Of a DNA stretch of 44,299 nucleotides, positions 6,071 to 15,122 are shown piece after piece (within the stretch, counting starts at the first letter, position 1; each line of letters opens with the position of its first letter). Under the pieces are notes generated by a model, which saw nothing but the letters and a program-made list of their open reading frames with translations, did no database searches and was not told the origin of the DNA. This DNA comes from an uncultured Bacteroidales bacterium (GTDB taxonomy: Bacteria; Bacteroidota; Bacteroidia; Bacteroidales; UBA932): NCBI GenBank assembly GCA_900319855.1, contig ONQC01000015.1:1-44299 (forward strand), read 5' to 3'. Made by a program: the position numbers and the translations under genes.

Positions 6071-7801
6071 ATGCAAAAGAATGATTTAAACAGCCAGCGG
6101 GTGCGGAAGCTGGCTCCGGAGAACGATCCGCTGAAGATCGGAATGGGCTGGACCCTGGAAGATCTGGAAAAACCGCAGATCCTGGTGGAGAGCACGTTCG
6201 GCGATTCCCATCCGGGCAGCGCCCATCTGCTGGAGTTCACCGACCTCGTCATGGAAGGCATCCGGTCCGCCGGCGGCCGTGGAGCGAGGTATTTCGTTAC
6301 GGATATCTGCGACGGCATCGCCCAGGGACATGACGGAATCAATTATTCCCTCCCGCACCGGGACCTGATGGCCGGCATGATGGAAGTCCACGGCCGTTCC
6401 TCCGGCTTCGACGGGGGCGTGTTCATCGCCAGCTGCGACAAATCCGTCCCGGCCAGCCTGATGGGTCTGGCCCGCCTGGACATGCCGGCGGTCATGGTGA
6501 CCGGCGGGGTCATGGATGCGGGCCCGAACCTCCTCACCCTCGAGCAGATCGGCGCCTACCAGGCCATGTGCCGGCGTGGCGAGATCACCCCCGGAGAACT
6601 GCAGTTCTATAAGCATCATGCCTGTCCTTCCTGCGGCGCCTGCTCGTTCATGGGAACGGCCTCGACCATGCAGGTCATGGCGGAAGCCCTGGGGATGATG
6701 CTTCCCGGGACCGCCCTGATGCCGGCCACCGGGAAAGAAATCCGCCAGGCGGCGGAAGCGGCCGGGAAACAGGTCCTCAAACTCGTGGAGGCGGGGATCA
6801 GACCTTCCGATATCATGACGCCGGACGCGTTCGAGAATGCCATCATGGTCCATGCCGCCATCTCCGGATCCTCCAATACCTTGCTCCATCTCCCGGCCAT
6901 CGCCCATGAACTGGGTCTGCGGATCGATGCTGATACGTTCGACCGGATGCACCGGAATGCCCATTATCTGCTGAACATCCGTCCGGCAGGGAAGTGGCCG
7001 GCGCAGTTCTTCTATTATGCCGGCGGCGTCCCCGCCATCATGGAGGAGATCAAGTCGCAGTTGCATCTGGATGTGATGACCGTGACGGGCAAGACCTTGG
7101 GCGAGAACCTGGAGCAGTTGAAGGGATCTGGCTACTACGAACATTGCGAAACCTTCCTGAAGCCCTGGGGGCTGAAGCGGACGGATATCATCAGGCCTTT
7201 CGACGATCCCATCTCCAAGGACGGGACCATCGCGATCCTGAAAGGGAACCTGGCTCCCGAGGGCGCGGTCGTCAAACATTCGGCGGTGCCGAAGGAAATG
7301 TTCCGTGCCACCCTCACAGCCCGTCCGTTCGATTGCGAAGAGGACGCCATCGAAGCCGTCCTGACCCACAGGATCCGGCCCGGTGATGCGGTTATCATCC
7401 GCTATGAAGGCCCGGTCGGCTCGGGCATGCCGGAAATGTTCTATACCACGGAGGCCATCTCCTCGGATCCGGAACTTGGGAAATCCATCGCCTTGATTAC
7501 GGACGGCCGTTTCTCCGGCGCCTCCAAGGGCCCGGCCATCGGCCATGTCTCACCGGAAGCGGCCGGCGGCGGTCCGATCGCACTGGTCGAAGAAGGGGAC
7601 CTGATCCGGATTGACATCCCGGGAAGACGGCTGGACATCGTCGGTGTCGGCGGAAAGCCGCTTCCAGCAGACGAAATCGCCCGTGTCCTGGACGAGCGCC
7701 GGAGGCGGTGGTCGCCGAAACCGGCGAAATACACGGACGGGGTGCTGGGACTCTATGCCAAACATGCGGTTTCGCCCATGAAGGGCGGTTATATGGAATA
7801 G
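6071..7801 (+). CDS. IlvD/Edd-family dehydratase, probably acting on a sugar acid
   Basis: 576 residues, normal for the family, which dehydrates 2,3-dihydroxy acids using an Fe-S cluster. Cluster cysteines C122 (in CDKS) and C185/C188/C191 (CPSCGAC) are present, as are the metal/active-site D81 (CDGIAQGH), D123 and K124. The first cysteine of the [2Fe-2S] subgroup is absent (the segment reads GDSHPGSAHL), as in the oxygen-sensitive [4Fe-4S] type. The C-terminal swivel domain ends with GHVSPEAAGGG. IlvD in valine/isoleucine synthesis would be expected beside ilvB/N/C; instead the next gene, four bases on, is a GntP gluconate-type permease. A sugar-acid (aldonate) dehydratase feeding 2-keto-3-deoxy acids is therefore favoured. 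Genuine dihydroxy-acid dehydratase remains possible. Confidence 0.85.
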   Translation: MQKNDLNSQRVRKLAPENDPLKIGMGWTLEDLEKPQILVESTFGDSHPGSAHLLEFTDLVMEGIRSAGGRGARYFVTDICDGIAQGHDGINYSLPHRDLMAGMMEVHGRSSGFDGGVFIASCDKSVPASLMGLARLDMPAVMVTGGVMDAGPNLLTLEQIGAYQAMCRRGEITPGELQFYKHHACPSCGACSFMGTASTMQVMAEALGMMLPGTALMPATGKEIRQAAEAAGKQVLKLVEAGIRPSDIMTPDAFENAIMVHAAISGSSNTLLHLPAIAHELGLRIDADTFDRMHRNAHYLLNIRPAGKWPAQFFYYAGGVPAIMEEIKSQLHLDVMTVTGKTLGENLEQLKGSGYYEHCETFLKPWGLKRTDIIRPFDDPISKDGTIAILKGNLAPEGAVVKHSAVPKEMFRATLTARPFDCEEDAIEAVLTHRIRPGDAVIIRYEGPVGSGMPEMFYTTEAISSDPELGKSIALITDGRFSGASKGPAIGHVSPEAAGGGPIALVEEGDLIRIDIPGRRLDIVGVGGKPLPADEIARVLDERRRRWSPKPAKYTDGVLGLYAKHAVSPMKGGYME

Positions 7802-7804
7802 CCT

Positions 7805-9139
7805 ATGGCGACGCGACTCATCCTGGCCGCCGTCCTCGGACTGGCCGTTATCCTTTTGCTGATCATCCGGTTCAAGATTCCGGCGATGATCGCCATCCTG
7901 GTCGGTGCCGTCCTCATCGGCCTGGGTGCCGGCATGTCTTTCGAACAGATTATTGATTCGGTCAACGACGGCGTGGGCAATACGCTCAAGGGCATCGCTT
8001 TGCTGGTCGGCTTGGGATCCATGTTCGGCGCCATCCTGGAGATATCGGGCGGGGCGCAGTCCCTGGCCGTCACGCTGGTGCGTCGTTTCGGCGACCGGAA
8101 AGCGGCCTGGGCCCTGGCGGTCACCGGACTGGTCATCGCCATGCCGGTTTTCTTCGACGCCGGCCTGATCATCCTGATTCCCATTGCTTTCTCTTTGGCC
8201 AAGCGGACCGGCCGTTCATCCTTGTACTATGCCATTCCGCTCTTTGCCGGCCTGGCCGTCGGGCACGCTTTCATTCCGCCGACGCCCGGCCCCGTCCTCG
8301 TCGCCTCGATGCTGGGGGTGGACCTGGGATGGGTCATCGGGATCGGCCTGGTTTGCGGAATCGCCGCGATGATCGTGGCGGGCCCGCTTTGGGGCGCCTG
8401 GTGCGGAAAGAAATACGATGTTCCCGTACCGGAGCATATCGCCAGCCTTCCGCCGCTTGACGAAAGCAAACTGCCCGGATTCGGGATGGTCGTATCCATC
8501 ATCCTGATTCCCTTGCTGCTGATGATCCTCCGGTCGGTGGGAAACGTCGTCCCCGCGATGGCGCCGGCCCGCCGTGTCCTGTCCTTCCTCGGGGAGCCCT
8601 TCGTTGCCCTGACCCTCGCGACCCTTGCCGCCATGCTGATGCTGGGCATCCGCCGGGGATACACCACCCGGGAACTGGAAAAGGTCATGACCAAGTCCCT
8701 GGAACCGGTCGGACTGATCTTGCTGGTGACGGCTTGCGGCGGCGTCCTGCGGTATATCCTGCAGAACTCCGGGCTGGGAACGCTGATCGGGGAAGGGGTG
8801 GCCTCCGCCGCCCTTCCGGTCGTTGTCGTGGCGTTCATCATCGCCGCCCTGGTCCGGATCTCGGTGGGCTCCGCGACCGTCGCGATGACCATGGCAGCCG
8901 GCATCCTGGCGGCCATGCCGGAGATCGGGTCCCTGTCGCCGCTCCACCTGGCGTGCGTCACGGCGGCCGTGGCCGGCGGAGCGACGGTCTGCTCGCATTT
9001 CAACGACTCCGGATTCTGGCTGGTCAAGAGCCTGGTCGGGATGGACGAGAAAACCACCTTGAAGACCTGGACGGTCATGGAAACCCTCGTCGGGGTCACG
9101 GGATTTGCCGTTGCGCTGGTCATTTCTTGTTTTTGTTGA
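7805..9139 (+). CDS. GntP-family gluconate-type H+ symporter
   Basis: 444 residues with about 12 hydrophobic helices across the whole length, matching gluconate/proton symporters (GntP/GntT/DsdX group). Family-like features include PTPGPVLVASMLGVDLG (about 159-175) and the conserved C-terminal CSHFNDSGFW segment. It is an inner-membrane importer of gluconate or a related hydroxy or sugar acid. The start lies only four bases after the dehydratase stop, so the two are surely co-transcribed and probably share a substrate. No regulator or aldolase of the pathway is within the window. DsdX-like members carry D-serine, so the substrate is inferred from the neighbour. Confidence 0.9.
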   Translation: MATRLILAAVLGLAVILLLIIRFKIPAMIAILVGAVLIGLGAGMSFEQIIDSVNDGVGNTLKGIALLVGLGSMFGAILEISGGAQSLAVTLVRRFGDRKAAWALAVTGLVIAMPVFFDAGLIILIPIAFSLAKRTGRSSLYYAIPLFAGLAVGHAFIPPTPGPVLVASMLGVDLGWVIGIGLVCGIAAMIVAGPLWGAWCGKKYDVPVPEHIASLPPLDESKLPGFGMVVSIILIPLLLMILRSVGNVVPAMAPARRVLSFLGEPFVALTLATLAAMLMLGIRRGYTTRELEKVMTKSLEPVGLILLVTACGGVLRYILQNSGLGTLIGEGVASAALPVVVVAFIIAALVRISVGSATVAMTMAAGILAAMPEIGSLSPLHLACVTAAVAGGATVCSHFNDSGFWLVKSLVGMDEKTTLKTWTVMETLVGVTGFAVALVISCFC

Positions 9140-9171
9140 GGCAGAAAGGGGCGCTTCTCCGAAATTATGCG

Positions 9172-9179
9172 TACCTTTG
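9172..9179 (+). promoter_or_regulatory. -7 promoter box at the head of the 9.2-22.7 kb gene run
   Basis: TACCTTTG matches TAnnTTTG exactly and lies 37 bases upstream of the ATG at 9217. A -33 TTG at normal spacing is not obvious. Confidence 0.6.
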
Positions 9180-9216
9180 CTTGATTATTCCACCAGGAAC
9201 GTAAATTTATACAGCC

Positions 9217-9861
9217 ATGAATACAGACCAGCGTTTCGTAGTGACCATCGCCCGGGAACTGGGTTCCGGCGGGCGGACCATCGGCCGGAAACTCGCCGCC
9301 CGGCTGGGTGTCCGTTACAGCGACAAAGATCTGATCAACACCCTTGTCAAAGAATTCAACCTTTCCGTCGGGGAAATCGAGCGTATCAAGGGCCGTCGCA
9401 GCAACTGGCTGACCGATTTCCTGGAACGAATCGCTCCGCTTCCCACGACGGATACCCAGCTTGGCGCCCATGGGGATGAATTCGTGCGTGCGGTGACATC
9501 GGATACCTTGTATGAGGCGGAATGCGCCGTGCTTAAGGACCTTGCGAAAGAGGAATCCCTGGTTATCGCCGGCCGCTCGGCCTTCTTTATCCTGGATGGA
9601 TTCCCCAACAAGATTGACATCCTGATCGTTTCCGAGATGAAGAACCGGATCGCCCGGGTGATGGAGCGGTACGGGGTTGATGAAAAGACGGCCGTCGCCA
9701 AGATCAAGGAGGCGGACGCCCAGCGGGAAAATTTCGTAAAGCATTATGCCAAGGTCAGCCGCTACGATGCCCGCAACTATGACATGACCCTTTACGCCGA
9801 TGAGATCTCCGAGGACGACGCCGTCGAACTGATCCTTCGATACATTCAGATGAAACCTTAA
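9217..9861 (+). CDS. Cytidylate kinase-like family protein
   Basis: 214 residues matching the AAA_26 cytidylate-kinase-like family. The N-terminus VTIARELGSGGRTIGRKLA is the family's modified P-loop, followed by YSDKDLI. A central IAGRSAFFIL segment and a lid-like stretch with ARVMERYG and RENFVKHY follow. True Cmk is longer in its NMP-binding region and has a classical GxxGxGK loop; this group lacks the lysine in that position and its substrate is unknown. It is the first gene after the promoter at 9172, and the next gene starts four bases later. Nucleotide kinase activity is inferred from the fold only. Confidence 0.85.
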   Translation: MNTDQRFVVTIARELGSGGRTIGRKLAARLGVRYSDKDLINTLVKEFNLSVGEIERIKGRRSNWLTDFLERIAPLPTTDTQLGAHGDEFVRAVTSDTLYEAECAVLKDLAKEESLVIAGRSAFFILDGFPNKIDILIVSEMKNRIARVMERYGVDEKTAVAKIKEADAQRENFVKHYAKVSRYDARNYDMTLYADEISEDDAVELILRYIQMKP

Positions 9862-9864
9862 TAT

Positions 9865-10752
9865 ATGCAAATGAAAAACTTCTCTCTGACCGCCGTCTGG
9901 GCGGTCTTGTGCATTTCGCTTGTCGTATCTTGTAAACATGCCGGCCCCATGCAGATGGATACTTTCCGCCAGGCGGATTCCGTGGCGCATGTCCGTCTGT
10001 CCTTCGACATCGAACTTCCCGCCGCGAAGACGCCGGCCGCCAGCACCGTCCGGCTCAAACTCCTGGATGTCCTCGACAACCGGCTCAGCCGTGTCACGTC
10101 TTTTGAAGGCGACCGCCTGTTCGGGCCTTACACCGGTGTCAACTCCGATACGGAAGCCTTCGCCGGCTATTATTTCAAGGAGCTGATGGGCAATATGGCG
10201 GAACAGATGGATGCGGATGTGACGGAGCGCCTGAACTATATGCAGGAGGATCCCTCCTTCACCGAAGAAGACAAGGAACGGTTCCTTGCCGATCTTCCCG
10301 ACTGGGAATATGATTTCACGCTGAAGAAGCTCGATGAAACGCCCCGGTACCTCGTCTTCCAGTCGCAGGACTATACTTATCTGGGCGGCGCCCACGGCGG
10401 TGTCGGCGGAGACGGTTGCCTTACTTTCAATGCAAAGGACGGCTCCTTCGTCGAGCACCTGATCGACCGGTCGCAGACCGCTGCCATGCAGCCGCTGCTG
10501 ATCGCCGGGATGCTCCGCTATTACAAGGAAGCCGACGTCGAGATGACGCAGGACGAACTGCTTGATAATCTCATGATCGAGGACAGGACCATCCCGCTGC
10601 CGGTCTGGGAACCGTATCCGACCGCGGAAGGCCTGGTGTTTACCTATCAGCAATATGAGATCGCCAGCTATGCCGAGGGCATGCCTTCCTTCACGGTTCC
10701 GTACGAAGAGATCCAGCCTTACCTGACAGAAGAATTCCGGCAACTTTTGTAA
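9865..10752 (+). CDS. DUF3298 (RsiV-like) lipoprotein
   Basis: 295 residues with a lipoprotein signal and lipobox LVVSC (C23); a start at the second ATG (9871) is also possible. The mature part has a DUF4163-like N-terminal half and a DUF3298 C-terminal half: TYLGGAHGG (about 172-180), then TYQQYEIASYAEG and VPYEEIQPYL near the end. In Bacillus, DUF3298 is the extracellular part of RsiV, which binds lysozyme, and it also occurs in the peptidoglycan deacetylase PdaC. Bacteroidota lipoprotein versions are uncharacterised. Placement in a run with SpoIID, AmpG and NamZ genes fits a cell-wall role, which is inference. Gaps are 3 bases upstream and 10 downstream. Confidence 0.85.
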   Translation: MQMKNFSLTAVWAVLCISLVVSCKHAGPMQMDTFRQADSVAHVRLSFDIELPAAKTPAASTVRLKLLDVLDNRLSRVTSFEGDRLFGPYTGVNSDTEAFAGYYFKELMGNMAEQMDADVTERLNYMQEDPSFTEEDKERFLADLPDWEYDFTLKKLDETPRYLVFQSQDYTYLGGAHGGVGGDGCLTFNAKDGSFVEHLIDRSQTAAMQPLLIAGMLRYYKEADVEMTQDELLDNLMIEDRTIPLPVWEPYPTAEGLVFTYQQYEIASYAEGMPSFTVPYEEIQPYLTEEFRQLL

Positions 10753-10762
10753 CATTTCCTCC

Positions 10763-11527
10763 ATGAAAGGCCATTTGGAAGCAGTCATAACTCCTGAGAG
10801 CAAGGTGGTTCTCCGTCAGGCCATCCGTTGCTATGATGTGGACGGAGCGATGCGGCTGAAGCCGGCCGCCTTCATGGACCTGGCCCAGGAGATGGCTTAC
10901 ATTGCCGCGGACCTGATGCACTTCGGTTACGATGAATTGCAGCAGGAAGGCAAGGCCTGGGTGTTGTCCCGGATGCATTTCACCTTCGTCGACGTACCCG
11001 TCTGGCGCGATGAAGTGGAGATCCAGACCTGGCATAAAGGCCCCTCCGGTCCCTTCTATCTCAGGGATTTCCGGATTAATGACCTCCAGGGAAACGCAAA
11101 GGTGCTCGGGACGAGTTCCTGGGTGATCCTGGATGTCCGCGAGCGTCGGATGTGCCGGACCTCCGAGGTGACGGAAATGATCCCGGAATCCACGGTCTGT
11201 CATGATTTCGCCATCGAGGCGCCGGCGGAGAAAGTGGCCATGCCGCGCGGCATCCAGCCGGAAGCCGTCGCTTCCCACAAGGTGGGTTACGCCGATGTGG
11301 ATCTGCTGGGCCATACCAACAACGCCCGCTACGTCGTCTGGGCGATGGAGTGCATCGATTATGAACTGGTTGCTTCCCGTCCCATCAAGGACCTGTGGGT
11401 CAATTTCAACCATGAGACCCGTGCCGGGGAGGAGGTGACCCTTTTCCGTCATCAGGAAGGAGATACTTATTTTGTGGAAGGCAAGGTTGAGGACCGTCAG
11501 GCCTTCTGCGTCAAGATACAGTTTTAA
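10763..11527 (+). CDS. Acyl-ACP thioesterase (FatA/FatB-like)
   Basis: 254 residues with a double hot-dog arrangement: one domain about 8-145, a second about 165-250. It hydrolyses fatty acyl-ACP to free fatty acid in the cytoplasm. The hallmark second-domain motif DLLGHTNNARYVVWAME (from about residue 180) includes H184, N186 and N187. Bacterial versions of this family are common in Bacteroidota and often occur singly. The stop is followed one base later by the ATG of the transporter gene, indicating translational coupling. Any link to the wall genes downstream is unclear. Confidence 0.92.
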   Translation: MKGHLEAVITPESKVVLRQAIRCYDVDGAMRLKPAAFMDLAQEMAYIAADLMHFGYDELQQEGKAWVLSRMHFTFVDVPVWRDEVEIQTWHKGPSGPFYLRDFRINDLQGNAKVLGTSSWVILDVRERRMCRTSEVTEMIPESTVCHDFAIEAPAEKVAMPRGIQPEAVASHKVGYADVDLLGHTNNARYVVWAMECIDYELVASRPIKDLWVNFNHETRAGEEVTLFRHQEGDTYFVEGKVEDRQAFCVKIQF

Positions 11528-11528
11528 T

Positions 11529-13211
11529 ATGCAAGATTTGTTTTTGGGAACGGGCATCGCCCATTCTATCCTGCTGTTCGCCGTCGTGATCGGCCTCGGC
11601 CTTTACCTGGGCCGTTTCAAGGTGAAAGGCGTCAGCATCGGCTCGACCTGGATCCTGTTCGTGGGAATCCTGCTGAGCCATTTCGGTCTTCGGGCCAACC
11701 CGACCGTCCTGTCCTTCGTCAAGGACTTCGGTCTAATCCTCTTCGTCTTTTCCATCGGCCTGCAGGTCGGTCCCGGTTTCTTCCATTCTTTCAAGAAAGG
11801 CGGCGTGCTGATGAACGTCCTGGCCGTCAGCCTGGTGCTTCTTGCCGTCCTGGTCACTTTCGTGATCCATGTCGTGACGGGGGAGAGCCTTTCGACGATG
11901 ACCGGTGTCATGTCCGGCGCCGTGACCAATACCCCGGGACTGGGTGCTGCGCAGCAGACGCTGCAAGACGCGACCGTCGCCGCCGGTGGTACCGCGGAGG
12001 CAGCTGCCTCGGCCTCGGCCGGACTGGCTTCCGCCTATGCGGTGGCCTATCCGCTGGGCGTGTTGGCCGTGATCTTCCTGATCATCCTGTTCAAGGGTGT
12101 GCTGAAAGTCGATCTGGATAAAGAGAAGAAGCAGTTGGATGAGGAAGGGGATGCCGGCGAGAGCGCCCGCCGGATGCACTGCGAGGTAGAAAATCCGGCC
12201 ATTTTCGGGAAGACCCTCAAGGAAGTGATCGGGGACATGGGCCATCGGTTCGTGATTTCCCGGATCATGAAAAACGGAGAGATCCTCGTCCCGGGCCCCG
12301 AGACCGTCTTTGAAAAAGGCGATAAAGTCCTGATTGTGACCACCCAGCAGAACGTAGACTCCGTCCGTATCATTTTCGGGGAGGAGATCCAGATGCACCA
12401 GCAAGACTGGGACAAGCTGGATGATCACATGGTCACGCGCCGGCTGGACATCACCAAGTCCAACCTGACCGGAAAGCGCCTGAGCGAACTGGGTATCCGC
12501 CGCAATTACAATGTGACCGTGACCCGCGTGATCCGTGCCGGTGTCGAACTGGTTGCCCGCCCGAACCTGGTGCTCCAGATGGGAGACTCCATCCAGGTTG
12601 TCGGTACGGAAGCCAACATCAACGATGTGGCGGGTATCGTCGGCAACAAGCCCGAGACCCTCAGCAAGCCGAATCTTGTCCCGATCTTCCTGGGCATCGC
12701 CCTCGGCGTGATCTTCGGCAGCCTGCCGATCCGTTTCCCGGGCATTCCGCAACCGGTCAAGCTCGGCCTTGCCGGCGGTCCGCTCATTATCGCGATCTTG
12801 CTGGGCTATTTCGGCCCGAAGTGGAAGATCACGACCTATACGACCTTGAGCGCCAACATGATGATCCGCGAAATCGGTATCTCCCTGTTCATGGCGGCCG
12901 TCGGTATCGGTGCCGGCGAAAACTTCGTGGCATCCATCCTGGGCGGCGGTTACTGGTGGATCCTTTATGGCGCCCTGATCACCATCATCCCGGTGGCGAC
13001 GATTTTCCTGGTCGCCCGCCTGGCGTTCAAGCTGAATTTCTACCAGATCTGCGGTCTGATCTCCGGCGGAACGACCGACCCGGCCGTCCTGGCCTTCGCG
13101 CAGGGGATGTACGGTACCGATTATACCTCCGTTAACTATGCGACGGTCTACCCGCTCACGATGTTCATGCGTGTGCTGATGGCCCAGCTGCTGATCTTGT
13201 TCGCATTGTAA
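11529..13211 (+). CDS. AspT/YidE-family carrier with two RCK_C (TrkA-C) domains
   Basis: 560 residues from ATG 11529, immediately after the thioesterase stop; a longer in-frame start at 11472 would overlap that gene and is rejected. The layout is typical of aspartate:alanine exchanger-like proteins. An N-terminal membrane half (about 8-190) contains GAVTNTPGLGAAQ. Two soluble RCK_C domains follow (about 208-285 and 295-375). A C-terminal membrane half (about 385-560) contains the matching SGGTTDPAVLAFAQ. The two halves are an internal duplication. The substrate is probably an amino or dicarboxylic acid, with nucleotide or ligand control through RCK_C. Known AspT exchanges aspartate for alanine; this member cannot be assigned precisely. 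Its stop overlaps the next ATG by one base. Confidence 0.9.
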   Translation: MQDLFLGTGIAHSILLFAVVIGLGLYLGRFKVKGVSIGSTWILFVGILLSHFGLRANPTVLSFVKDFGLILFVFSIGLQVGPGFFHSFKKGGVLMNVLAVSLVLLAVLVTFVIHVVTGESLSTMTGVMSGAVTNTPGLGAAQQTLQDATVAAGGTAEAAASASAGLASAYAVAYPLGVLAVIFLIILFKGVLKVDLDKEKKQLDEEGDAGESARRMHCEVENPAIFGKTLKEVIGDMGHRFVISRIMKNGEILVPGPETVFEKGDKVLIVTTQQNVDSVRIIFGEEIQMHQQDWDKLDDHMVTRRLDITKSNLTGKRLSELGIRRNYNVTVTRVIRAGVELVARPNLVLQMGDSIQVVGTEANINDVAGIVGNKPETLSKPNLVPIFLGIALGVIFGSLPIRFPGIPQPVKLGLAGGPLIIAILLGYFGPKWKITTYTTLSANMMIREIGISLFMAAVGIGAGENFVASILGGGYWWILYGALITIIPVATIFLVARLAFKLNFYQICGLISGGTTDPAVLAFAQGMYGTDYTSVNYATVYPLTMFMRVLMAQLLILFAL

Positions 13212-13798
13212 TGGCTCTGGTCTATCCTCCTTATCCGGCGCCCCTGCTGCCGCGCCCGACCGTGGACAATCCTTCGCCGGCGACGACCGCAGGCCTGGAA
13301 ATGTTCCCGGTGGTGGATCCGCAGGGCCTGGTCATCGGCCAGATGACGCGGAATTATGCCCATGGCGGTTCCCGTCTCCTGCATCCGGTCATCCATCTGC
13401 ACATCCTGAACCGGGCCGGTCAGCTGTACCTGCAGCGCCGGGCGCTGGACAAGGACCTGCTGCCCGGGTATTGGGATACGGCGGTCGGCGGTCATGTCGT
13501 CTATGGCGAGTCGGTGGAAGAAGCCCTCTACCGGGAAGCGGAGGAGGAACTGCATTTCCATGATTTCAATCCGACGGCGGTGGAGACCTATGTCTACGAG
13601 AGCGTCCGTGAGGAGGAGCTCGTCCACGTCTTTGCCTGTGTCGGGGATTTCCAGCCCCGTCCGGATGGCGTGGAGGTCATCGCAGGCCGTTTCTGGGACT
13701 TCAAAGAAATTGAAGATAATTTGGGAAAGTCCGTCTTAACTCCTAACTTTGAGCAAGAGTTCGCCCGCATCCGCGGGACCCTCGAATCCCTGCTTTAA
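13211..13798 (+). CDS. Nudix hydrolase
   Basis: 195 residues. The Nudix box lies at about 94-116: G94, E100, R108-E109 and E112-E113 fit GX5EX7REUXEE, with the usual last Gly replaced by His115. An N-terminal extension (1-55) precedes the fold. Overall it resembles the isopentenyl-diphosphate isomerase-like/YfcD branch of the superfamily, which cleaves nucleoside-diphosphate-X compounds; the substrate is unknown. The ATG overlaps the stop of the AspT-like gene (TAATG), so translation is coupled. It sits beside a glycosyltransferase and a HIT-like/SpoIID fusion, so a nucleotide-sugar or nucleotide-linked substrate is attractive but unproven. Confidence 0.9.
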   Translation: MALVYPPYPAPLLPRPTVDNPSPATTAGLEMFPVVDPQGLVIGQMTRNYAHGGSRLLHPVIHLHILNRAGQLYLQRRALDKDLLPGYWDTAVGGHVVYGESVEEALYREAEEELHFHDFNPTAVETYVYESVREEELVHVFACVGDFQPRPDGVEVIAGRFWDFKEIEDNLGKSVLTPNFEQEFARIRGTLESLL

Positions 13799-13808
13799 AC
13801 AAAGGAAA

Positions 13809-15122
13809 ATGACGGATATCACCCTTATCACCGGCCGTGTGCCCAGGACCTCCGAGGCCCTGAAACAACTGGCGGCGGAAGCGACCGGGACCTATCTCCT
13901 GATCAATACGAAAAACGTTGACTACGACCTTGGCTATCTCGCATTGGAGCGGTTCGCCGAGGTCGCTGCTGATACGGGGGCCGACCTGGTCTTTGCCGAC
14001 CATTATGACCGGCTCGCCGATGGTACGGTCCGCCGGCATCCGTTGATCGACTGCCAGGCGGGCGCCTTGCGTGACGATTTCGATTTCGGCGCGCTCTGGC
14101 TGGTCCGTACGGCGGCCCTGAAAGCCCTGGACCTGCCGGACGGCCTGCGGTTCGGTGCCCTGTATGACCTTCGTCTCCGATTGGACAAGATCTTCCATAT
14201 CAAAGAGTTCCTCTATACGGAATTCGAGCCGGACCTCCGGGCTTCCGGCCAAAAGCAGTTTGATTATGTGGACCCCCGCAACCGTGAGGTCCAGATCGAG
14301 ATGGAGCGGATCTGTACGGATTACCTCCGCCGGACCGGCGCCCTGCTGGAAGGGCCCTGCCGCCCCGTTCCGGATTGCAAGGAGACCTTCCCCGTGGTCG
14401 CGAGCGTCGTGATCCCGGTCCTGAACCGGATCCGCACCGTCGGCGATGCCGTACGCAGCGCCCTCGGCCAGCAGACGGATTTCCCGTTCAACGTCATCGT
14501 GGTCGACAACCACTCCACAGACGGTACGACGGCGCTGCTGGATGCCATCGACGACCCGCGTCTGGTGCACATCGTGCCGCAACGGACCGACCTCGGAATC
14601 GGCGGCTGCTGGAATTCGGCCGTCCGGGATCCGCATTGCGGTGCTTTCGCCGTGCAGCTGGACAGCGACGACGTCTACAGCGGACCGGATACCTTGCAGA
14701 AAATCGTCGATACCTTCCGCAAGGAAGGTGCGGCGATGGTCATCGGCTCTTACCTGATGACGGATTTCAACATGGAACCGATTCCGCCCGGCGTGATCGA
14801 CCACCGCGAATGGACGGAAGAAAACGGGCGGAACAATGCCTTGCGAATCAATGGGCTGGGCGCTCCCCGCGCCTTCCGCACCGACTTGCTCCGCCAGGTC
14901 GGCTTCCCGAATGTCAGTTATGGCGAGGACTATGCCGTCGGCCTGCGCCTGTGCCGGGAATACCGGATCGCCCGGATCTATGAGCCGGTGTATTGCTGCC
15001 GGCGCTGGGACGGCAATTCCGACGCGGCCCTCAGCATCGAGAGAGTCAATGCCAACAACCTCTACAAAGACAGTATCCGGACCGTCGAACTGGCCGCGCG
15101 CCGCCGCATGCTTGCAAAATGA
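13809..15122 (+). CDS. GT2-family glycosyltransferase with extra N-terminal half-domain
   Basis: 437 residues from ATG 13809, ten bases after the Nudix stop; upstream in-frame starts would overlap it. A standard GT-A fold lies at about 197-400: [12 protein letters not shown], the donor motif VDNHSTDGT (D233) and the metal-binding DSDD (285-288), with [12 protein letters not shown] as the acceptor-side acid region. Residues 1-180 resemble the second half of another GT2 domain ([16 protein letters not shown], then [12 protein letters not shown]) without its nucleotide-binding half, suggesting a degenerate duplicated domain. No membrane helix is seen, so it acts in the cytoplasm or peripherally. 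It shares an ATGA overlap with the DUF4922-SpoIID gene, implying a joint job. Donor and acceptor are unknown. Confidence 0.85.
   Translation: MTDITLITGRVPRTSEALKQLAAEATGTYLLINTKNVDYDLGYLALERFAEVAADTGADLVFADHYDRLADGTVRRHPLIDCQAGALRDDFDFGALWLVRTAALKALDLPDGLRFGALYDLRLRLDKIFHIKEFLYTEFEPDLRASGQKQFDYVDPRNREVQIEMERICTDYLRRTGALLEGPCRPVPDCKETFPVVASVVIPVLNRIRTVGDAVRSALGQQTDFPFNVIVVDNHSTDGTTALLDAIDDPRLVHIVPQRTDLGIGGCWNSAVRDPHCGAFAVQLDSDDVYSGPDTLQKIVDTFRKEGAAMVIGSYLMTDFNMEPIPPGVIDHREWTEENGRNNALRINGLGAPRAFRTDLLRQVGFPNVSYGEDYAVGLRLCREYRIARIYEPVYCCRRWDGNSDAALSIERVNANNLYKDSIRTVELAARRRMLAK

Noticed and set aside
6071-7801. Branched-chain amino acid IlvD as the primary call
   Set aside because: No ilv genes are nearby, and it is coupled to a gluconate-type permease; kept only as an alternative.
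8227-10803. 858-codon minus-strand open frame
   Set aside because: It lies opposite the GntP, kinase-like and DUF3298 genes. The product is low-complexity, without domain features, and typical of antisense frames in GC-rich coding DNA.
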